From Trichomonas vaginalis G3 (lineage: Eukaryota; Parabasalia; Trichomonadida; Trichomonadidae), in assembly GCF_026262505.1 (NCBI RefSeq), contig NC_067204.1, forward strand, positions 4,559,797 to 4,623,796: a DNA stretch of 64,000 nucleotides, read 5' to 3'. Shown here piece after piece: positions 59,110 through 64,000 of this stretch (position 1 is its first letter; each line of letters starts with the position of its first letter). The notes beneath the pieces were generated by a model, which was given only the letters and a program-made list of their open reading frames with translations, was not told the origin of the DNA and made no database searches. Both the position numbers and the translations under genes were made by a program.

Positions 59110-60621
59110 ATGCCTCCGCGCACTGTAGTGAGGCGCTCAGTTATTACTCAGAAGATGGCTACTAAGGTGGCCCAGTCAGCAAACCCAAGAGCCGCTGTTC
59201 CGAGTTTGTTGAAGCTCAACCAAGTTCTGAAAAAGAGGCAGAATCTGGTTGTTCCTCACTCAGAGTTACAATCATGCATTGAGCATAAAAGATTCATCAG
59301 TTCAACATATTCGGTCGGTGATTATGGCCAAATTGAAGAACTTCCTGACTTTGATAACGTCCAACCAGAAGAATACAATAACCTCTTTAGAAAATATCTT
59401 CTACAGTGTAAAGTTAAATGTAACTTCAATAGCCAACTACAAGACGTAAAAAATATTCAAATGAAAACGAACTTTCTCAATGTTATCATTAAACAAGTTT
59501 CTTCGCCAGATTTTATAAAGATCGTTGATAAAGAAACATTAACAGAGTTCTTCCAAATGCTTAAATCGAACATAATTCGTTATACTCCGCCAATTCCAGA
59601 TCTCGCCCGAGTTCCGATGATTGGTGACGATATTACAGATACAATCATCGAGGCTTCATGGCCGCACCTTGAACTTGTTTATAAGGCATTCCAATCTTTC
59701 CTTGAGAACCCTAAAATGGATCCAAAATCATTTGTCGACAATATCACACAATCATTCGTTCACAGACTCATATCATTATTCAACACTCCAGATATTCGCG
59801 AAAGAACTGTCCTAAAATTGCTTGTTCATCGTCTTTACCTCAGATTTAATGTTCATCGTCCTCTTATCCGTACCGAAATGCAAAATGCTCTCTATACTTT
59901 CCTATTTGAAGACAAATTTTTCTGCGGCGTAAACGAAATCCTTGAAATTTTTATGAGTATTATTAACGGATATTCAGTACCTCTCAAGCAAGAGCATTTG
60001 CGCTTCTTCCATTCGATCTTACTTCCATTGCATGGTTCCGATTTCTACCATTCCTTTGCAGATAACTTAGCCATTTGTATCGGACAATATGTACAGAAAG
60101 ATGCCTCTCTAATGGTCGACTTTTTCAAGGGACTTCTTACTTTCTGGCCGAAATCCTCTACGGTTAAGGAAGTAATGTTCATTGAACAGTTGGATCATAT
60201 TTTAGAGGTTATTAGTGACGATCAGTTCGATGCAATTAGGATGCAGCTGTTCGATAAGATAGGAGATCTAGTACAATCTAACGCTTTCCGTGTAAGTGAA
60301 GCGGCAATGATTTTATGGAGAAACGATAGATTTGTTGAACTGTCTATTAAGTACTCTAACGAGATCTTGCCAATAATTACCCCTAGATTATACGCTACTG
60401 GCATGCAGCATTGGAACTCAGCTATCAAAAATTTGGCTGTATCCGTTATTAGAATTTGTATGGATTCCGTGAGCCCAGAAGAGTCAGCACAATTCAACCA
60501 GAAGGTAAAGGAAAATGAAGAAGCAAGCGCAAACCAATTACAGATGAAAAAGCAAACTTGGCTGGCAATTGAACAGCAGGCGTTTACGAATAACCCAGAA
60601 ATGAGACCACAGCAAGCATAA
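59110..60621 (+). CDS. Protein phosphatase 2A regulatory subunit B56 (B')
   Basis: Directs PP2A to substrates; a solenoid of HEAT-like repeats. 503 residues. Unmistakable B56 blocks: ASWPHLELVYKAFQSFLENP, IRERTVLKLLVHRLYLRFNV, RPLIRTEMQNALYTFLFEDK, GVNEILEIFMSIINGYSVPL, and FWPKSSTVKEVMFIEQLDHI. The N-terminal basic tail (MPPRTVVRRSVITQKMATKV) is family-typical. Intact. Confidence 0.97.
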   Translation: MPPRTVVRRSVITQKMATKVAQSANPRAAVPSLLKLNQVLKKRQNLVVPHSELQSCIEHKRFISSTYSVGDYGQIEELPDFDNVQPEEYNNLFRKYLLQCKVKCNFNSQLQDVKNIQMKTNFLNVIIKQVSSPDFIKIVDKETLTEFFQMLKSNIIRYTPPIPDLARVPMIGDDITDTIIEASWPHLELVYKAFQSFLENPKMDPKSFVDNITQSFVHRLISLFNTPDIRERTVLKLLVHRLYLRFNVHRPLIRTEMQNALYTFLFEDKFFCGVNEILEIFMSIINGYSVPLKQEHLRFFHSILLPLHGSDFYHSFADNLAICIGQYVQKDASLMVDFFKGLLTFWPKSSTVKEVMFIEQLDHILEVISDDQFDAIRMQLFDKIGDLVQSNAFRVSEAAMILWRNDRFVELSIKYSNEILPIITPRLYATGMQHWNSAIKNLAVSVIRICMDSVSPEESAQFNQKVKENEEASANQLQMKKQTWLAIEQQAFTNNPEMRPQQA

Positions 60622-61066
60622 GATCCGTTACAAATCATGATTGGTGTTTCTTTCCTAGTTTTATTAATTTGGATTAATTTTTTCGGCTCTATTGATTTTG
60701 TTATACATTATTTTGTTTTCAATATCATATAGATATATTTTTATAAATATATTTTTATGTTTTATTTAATAAAAATTTATAAATTTTTTCATTATCTTTA
60801 TTTTCATTGAATATCCCTTGAATATAGTTCTATTTAAAGTTATAACAAAAGGGGGTAACCTTTCCAAAAACAAAAGCATCGACCAAAATGATATCGATTA
60901 GATTCTGTATGATGGACACAATGATGATGTATATGGGCTCCTAGAATTGTTATAACTCGCGACCTTAATACTCATATCTCTTTAGTTAATACTTTCGTTT
61001 CATGTTTCAAAGTTAGTGATTAAAAAGTGACAGTTTGAAAAATAATAAGTTACTTCTGCTAAAATA
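60622..61066. other. Intergenic region
   Basis: AT-rich. Contains AAAGTGACAG at about 61,024, like the AAGTGACA motif near other starts, ahead of the small gene at 61,067. Confidence 0.45.
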
Positions 61067-61246
61067 ATGAATCCTGTTAATGAATCTGCCAATCCTGTTG
61101 AAGAAGAAAAGCCAAAAGAAACAACGCCACAGCCTCAGCAAAATCAAAATCAAAATGAAACTCAAAAAACACAAATCAAAAACAAACTTTGGACTCCAAG
61201 TGATTTTGAAGCAATCCATCAAATGTTATCGAAGTATTCCAAATAA
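61067..61246 (+). CDS. Small host protein, 59 aa
   Basis: MNPVNESANPVEEEKPKETT, a Gln/Asn-rich linker (QPQQNQNQNETQKTQ) and a conserved-looking end NKLWTPSDFEAIHQMLSKYS. Upstream AAAAAGTGACAG resembles leaders of other host genes in the window. Too short for confident family assignment; it may be a small subunit of a larger complex. Confidence 0.5.
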   Translation: MNPVNESANPVEEEKPKETTPQPQQNQNQNETQKTQIKNKLWTPSDFEAIHQMLSKYSK

Positions 61247-61648
61247 TTAATGGTATATTTTCGAAATTTAAATCTCGAAACTTTATATACTTAAATAGAA
61301 GTTAATGTTGTATTAGATATTACTTTATTGTACTCGGACAAATAAATACTCGTACTTATTTAGACTAAATAAAATAAAGATTAATTATTTTCATATTTTG
61401 AATCTAGAAAGACACAATTTAACTGATATTCTTTCGTATGAATACACAAGCTGAGATATATACACTGATTAATTAATAATGAAAATGAAAGTCAAAAAAA
61501 TTATCAATATATTTGCACTTTTTAAGGGTAAATTCGGAAAAAGTATAAATATTCCATCATACAGTTATCTTGCATATTTGAAATATCAGGTAAAAATGGC
61601 TAGATTTCAAAATTTTTATAATATTTTATTTATTTTACAAAAAAATAT
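61247..61648. other. Intergenic region
   Basis: AT-rich, nothing recognised. Confidence 0.5.
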
Positions 61649-63091
61649 TTAGAAACCACCACGAGCATATGCTTGCATTGATCTATTTCTGAATTTCTTA
61701 GCTAAATCTCTGTCATTGAAAAGATCATCAGCTTCTCCTTCTTTTCTGATGTGTAGAATGCTTCCATCGATGCATCCAACATCAGCCAATGACTGTTCAG
61801 TGTATTTAAGCTTAGCTCTGTATTCCTTATACTCAAGTACGATTTCTAATTCTTCATCTTCAAGTTCGAACATATTTTGAGCGACTTGGATAACTTTTTC
61901 AACAGTTATTGATGGCATGAATGATTCTTCTTGGTCCTGACCATCGTATTCAAGAATAACTTTTACATTCTTTGGAGCTTCCTTCTTTATACACGTAACA
62001 GCAGGTTCTCCGTATTTCTTGACTAATTCTTCCCATCGTGGATGCTTTTCATGACCATTTTGATAAACTTCGTTCGCAAAATGATTCAAATAAAATACTT
62101 CGCTGTCTCTTCTTTCTTTATCCAAGATGCTGCTGCCGTTTAGCTTCGTTATTTGTGGATAGCGAGCGATTGTAAGCATTCTGACATCAACTTCGCCTTT
62201 AATTTCTTGAATTGGGTTGCGATTAACACGAATCTCTGTCAAAGCTTTGTAATTTGTTAATGCATCGAGAGAGAATAAGTCTTCGATCTTATTCGATGCA
62301 AGAGACAAAGATTCAAGGCTTAATAATTTTCCTTCTTTGAAATCGATCTTTGTAATTGTATTATCGTTGAGGAAAAGATTCTTTACGTTTGGAAGATCTC
62401 CAATTGTATCAATTACCGTCGATAAACTTGAAATTTCGAGATTATTTAATTTGATTGTTTCAAGTTGCTTACATGTCTGTAATACCTTAAAATTACGTAT
62501 AGATGTATTAGATATATCAATAATTTTGAGGTTTGGTAAGGCTTTGAGAAATATTTCAAGCTGATCTTCTTTGATATTTGTATCATTAAGTACAATTTCT
62601 TGTAAATTATACGTATCTTGTGTTGTTGGAAAGTCTACAAAGTGAAGGCATCCTAATGTAAGGCATTCAATGTTCTTTCCGAGTTTTAAGAGATCCCAAA
62701 TGAATTGGAATGATCCTACAAGGGAGCAAGCGACATTAACTGTTTTAACAGTCTCTGGGAAGTTATCAAACTCGCCTACTTGGTCAACATTTGTTGAATC
62801 CAAGGATAATGATCCACCAACCAAGGAATATTCGTGTATTATTTCAGAAATTTTGACGCCCTTTTTAACAGATGAAGCTCTTAAGAATGATCCACTGTTA
62901 GGAACTGTAACATCAAAAAGCTTTTGACCTTTATATTCGCCATTGTGCTTTCCACGTGATGGATCATCCCATTCGACACCATACCAGTCATCTTCGCCAC
63001 CTTTACTATCAACTAGTCGACCTGACCAGCGGATTGTAGCACAATGATTATCAGTTGTTCGAACTCTTTGCATAATGACAAACGTGCACAT
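61649..63091 (-). CDS. TBCE: Tubulin-folding cofactor E
   Basis: Helps assemble and take apart alpha/beta-tubulin dimers. Domain order is diagnostic: N-terminal CAP-Gly (ATIRWSGRLVDSKGG...DDWYGVEWDDPSRGKHNGEY, then GSFLRASSVKKG), leucine-rich repeats from about 120 to 330 (LPNLKIIDISNTSI, LESLSLASNKIEDLFSL, LTEIRVNRNPIQEI), then a ubiquitin-like end (ELEIVLEYKEYRAKLKYTEQ). 480 residues. The ORF starts MCTFVIMQRV; family alignment suggests the second Met (63,073) is the likely start. Cytosolic. Confidence 0.95.
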   Translation of the reverse strand: MCTFVIMQRVRTTDNHCATIRWSGRLVDSKGGEDDWYGVEWDDPSRGKHNGEYKGQKLFDVTVPNSGSFLRASSVKKGVKISEIIHEYSLVGGSLSLDSTNVDQVGEFDNFPETVKTVNVACSLVGSFQFIWDLLKLGKNIECLTLGCLHFVDFPTTQDTYNLQEIVLNDTNIKEDQLEIFLKALPNLKIIDISNTSIRNFKVLQTCKQLETIKLNNLEISSLSTVIDTIGDLPNVKNLFLNDNTITKIDFKEGKLLSLESLSLASNKIEDLFSLDALTNYKALTEIRVNRNPIQEIKGEVDVRMLTIARYPQITKLNGSSILDKERRDSEVFYLNHFANEVYQNGHEKHPRWEELVKKYGEPAVTCIKKEAPKNVKVILEYDGQDQEESFMPSITVEKVIQVAQNMFELEDEELEIVLEYKEYRAKLKYTEQSLADVGCIDGSILHIRKEGEADDLFNDRDLAKKFRNRSMQAYARGGF

Positions 63092-63284
63092 AAAATTCAG
63101 GGGATCGTTTTAATTCAAATTTTGATAATAAGTTAAACCCCCAATAAATCTTAAATGTTCAAGCTATTTTACATATAAATAGCCCGGACTCACGAAATAA
63201 TTTATTAGATATAACTCAATAAACAAAATGAAAAGCATTACTCACCTAATTTTATAAATTTACAAGATTATTAATATAAATTTT

Positions 63285-64000
63285 TTAGAATAATCCAAGA
63301 GAAAGACCTTCACTAAGTTGTATTGTAAATAATGAAAGATGGTATCGGTAGTGGTCTCTCTTTTTGCATGTGAGGATGCTGCACGGCCTGATACAATCAC
63401 GATTAAAATGGCAATCTGTATAAAGATGTTCGAGGAATGTTTCATTCTTGTTCTCGATATCAATTCCGCACGTAAGACTAACGCAGTTTGAAAATGCGTT
63501 ATCTTCGATGTTTTGAACGCAAATAGGAATATTTATGTGAGTTAGAGATGTACAGTCAGAGAAAGCATAGCGGTAGATAGTTTCGACTGAGTCATCAGGT
63601 ATTAGTATGTTTATTAAGTTCTTACAAGCAAGGAATGCACCGGCAGAGATATTTCTAATTGTCGATGGTATATAGAAGAATTTGGAAGGAGATGCAGGAG
63701 GATAGCAGACAAGAACTGTCTTGTTCTTGTCGAATAGTGCGCGATTCCCAACTGAGAAGTAATCGCTCTCGTTGCAAATGAATTGACGAATTGAGGTGCA
63801 TCCTTGGAAAACAAAGAATCCAAGTGAATTTAATGAGCTATTATCACTAATTATGAATGTTTCAAGATTCTTGCAGCTTTTAAATGCATAATCTGATATT
63901 GTTTTTGTATCGCGTGGAATTGTAATACTACTGATATTTGTCCACTCAAATGCATTTAACCCAATACTTTGGATAGAAGAGGGCAAATTGATGTATGTAA
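63285..64000 (-). CDS. BspA-like leucine-rich-repeat protein, 3' part
   Basis: Runs off the right edge. LRR_5 repeats: INLPSSIQSIGLNAFEW, TIPRDTKTISDYAFKSCKNL, FVFQGCTSIRQF, YIPSTIRNISAGAFLACKNL, YRYAFSDCTSLTHINIP, QNIEDNAFSNCVSL, each with the I.P.....I...AF..C..L pattern. A Cys-rich non-repeat end (FNRDCIRPCSILTCKKRDHY) follows. These form the largest gene family in Trichomonas and many are surface proteins, but no signal or membrane segment is visible in this part. At 63,986 the codon is TTG and the frame continues to the edge, so it is not the start. Confidence 0.92.
   Translation of the reverse strand, partial: TYINLPSSIQSIGLNAFEWTNISSITIPRDTKTISDYAFKSCKNLETFIISDNSSLNSLGFFVFQGCTSIRQFICNESDYFSVGNRALFDKNKTVLVCYPPASPSKFFYIPSTIRNISAGAFLACKNLINILIPDDSVETIYRYAFSDCTSLTHINIPICVQNIEDNAFSNCVSLTCGIDIENKNETFLEHLYTDCHFNRDCIRPCSILTCKKRDHYRYHLSLFTIQLSEGLSLGLF

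Noticed and set aside
1-64000. tRNA or rRNA genes
   Set aside because: I found no convincing cloverleaf with a B-box-like GGTTCGA..C or rRNA segment by reading both strands; a covariance search was not possible here.

Overview
The window looks like nuclear DNA of a parabasalid flagellate (a trichomonad such as Trichomonas or Tritrichomonas). It is very AT-rich. Host genes are single uninterrupted ORFs with tight spacing and no visible introns. They include IFT20 (so the cell builds a flagellum), a CAP-domain surface protein with a Thr/Pro/Ser stalk, a BspA-like leucine-rich-repeat protein, and a small divergent kinase. The most telling feature is the invasion by very large Maverick/Polinton elements, which are virus-like DNA transposons famously abundant in trichomonads. 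The species is an inference from gene content.

Layout. (1) 1-14,382: right-hand part of a Polinton (element A), cut by the window edge and ending in a terminal repeat that finishes at ...TACTACT. It holds small virion-type proteins, a broken major capsid gene, a chimeric tail-fibre-like gene, a broken DDE-type integrase, a protein-primed family B DNA polymerase, and unknown genes. Two smaller transposons are nested in it: an 820-bp element full of perfect hairpins inside the polymerase gene, and a 1.19-kb Mutator-like element with a 9-bp target duplication. (2) 14,383-19,620: host DNA with a protein kinase and a large beta-propeller protein. (3) 19,627-42,240: a complete 22.6-kb Polinton-like element (element B) with 306-bp terminal inverted repeats starting AG..., flanked by a 6-bp duplication TTAATC. 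Its left half resembles element A (capsid, packaging ATPase, fibre) and is decayed and hit by a mariner transposon. Its right half is a compact, mostly intact gene cassette of another lineage (integrase, fibre, probable capsid-associated protein, amphipathic small proteins, DNA adenine methylase) next to a ruined polymerase. A 1.6-kb imperfect palindrome of short iterated motifs and a truncated superfamily 3 helicase lie between the halves. (4) 42,241-64,000: host DNA with a DENN/longin-like gene carrying one nonsense codon, KTI12, a CAP-domain protein, IFT20, a Sec23-like protein, a duplicated family of secreted beta-helix-like proteins, a p115/Uso1-like tether, a PP2A B56 subunit, tubulin cofactor E and a BspA-like protein.

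How the parts work together. The elements carry pieces of a virus-like life cycle: a polymerase and helicase for replication, an integrase for insertion, capsid, ATPase and membrane-active peptides for a particle, and phage-like fibres with histidine-pair tips that could bind a receptor. The methylase could mark element or host DNA. Element genes share a T-rich stretch just upstream of an AAATG start and are packed with 17-18 bp divergent promoters, unlike host genes. Many element genes carry one-base shifts while nearly all long host genes are open, so the damage looks like real decay rather than general sequencing error.

The features I would look at first are the hairpin-array transposon at 7,501-8,320, the exact boundaries and two-lineage composition of element B, the fibre-gene mosaicism, and the palindromic iteron block at 29,661-31,290.
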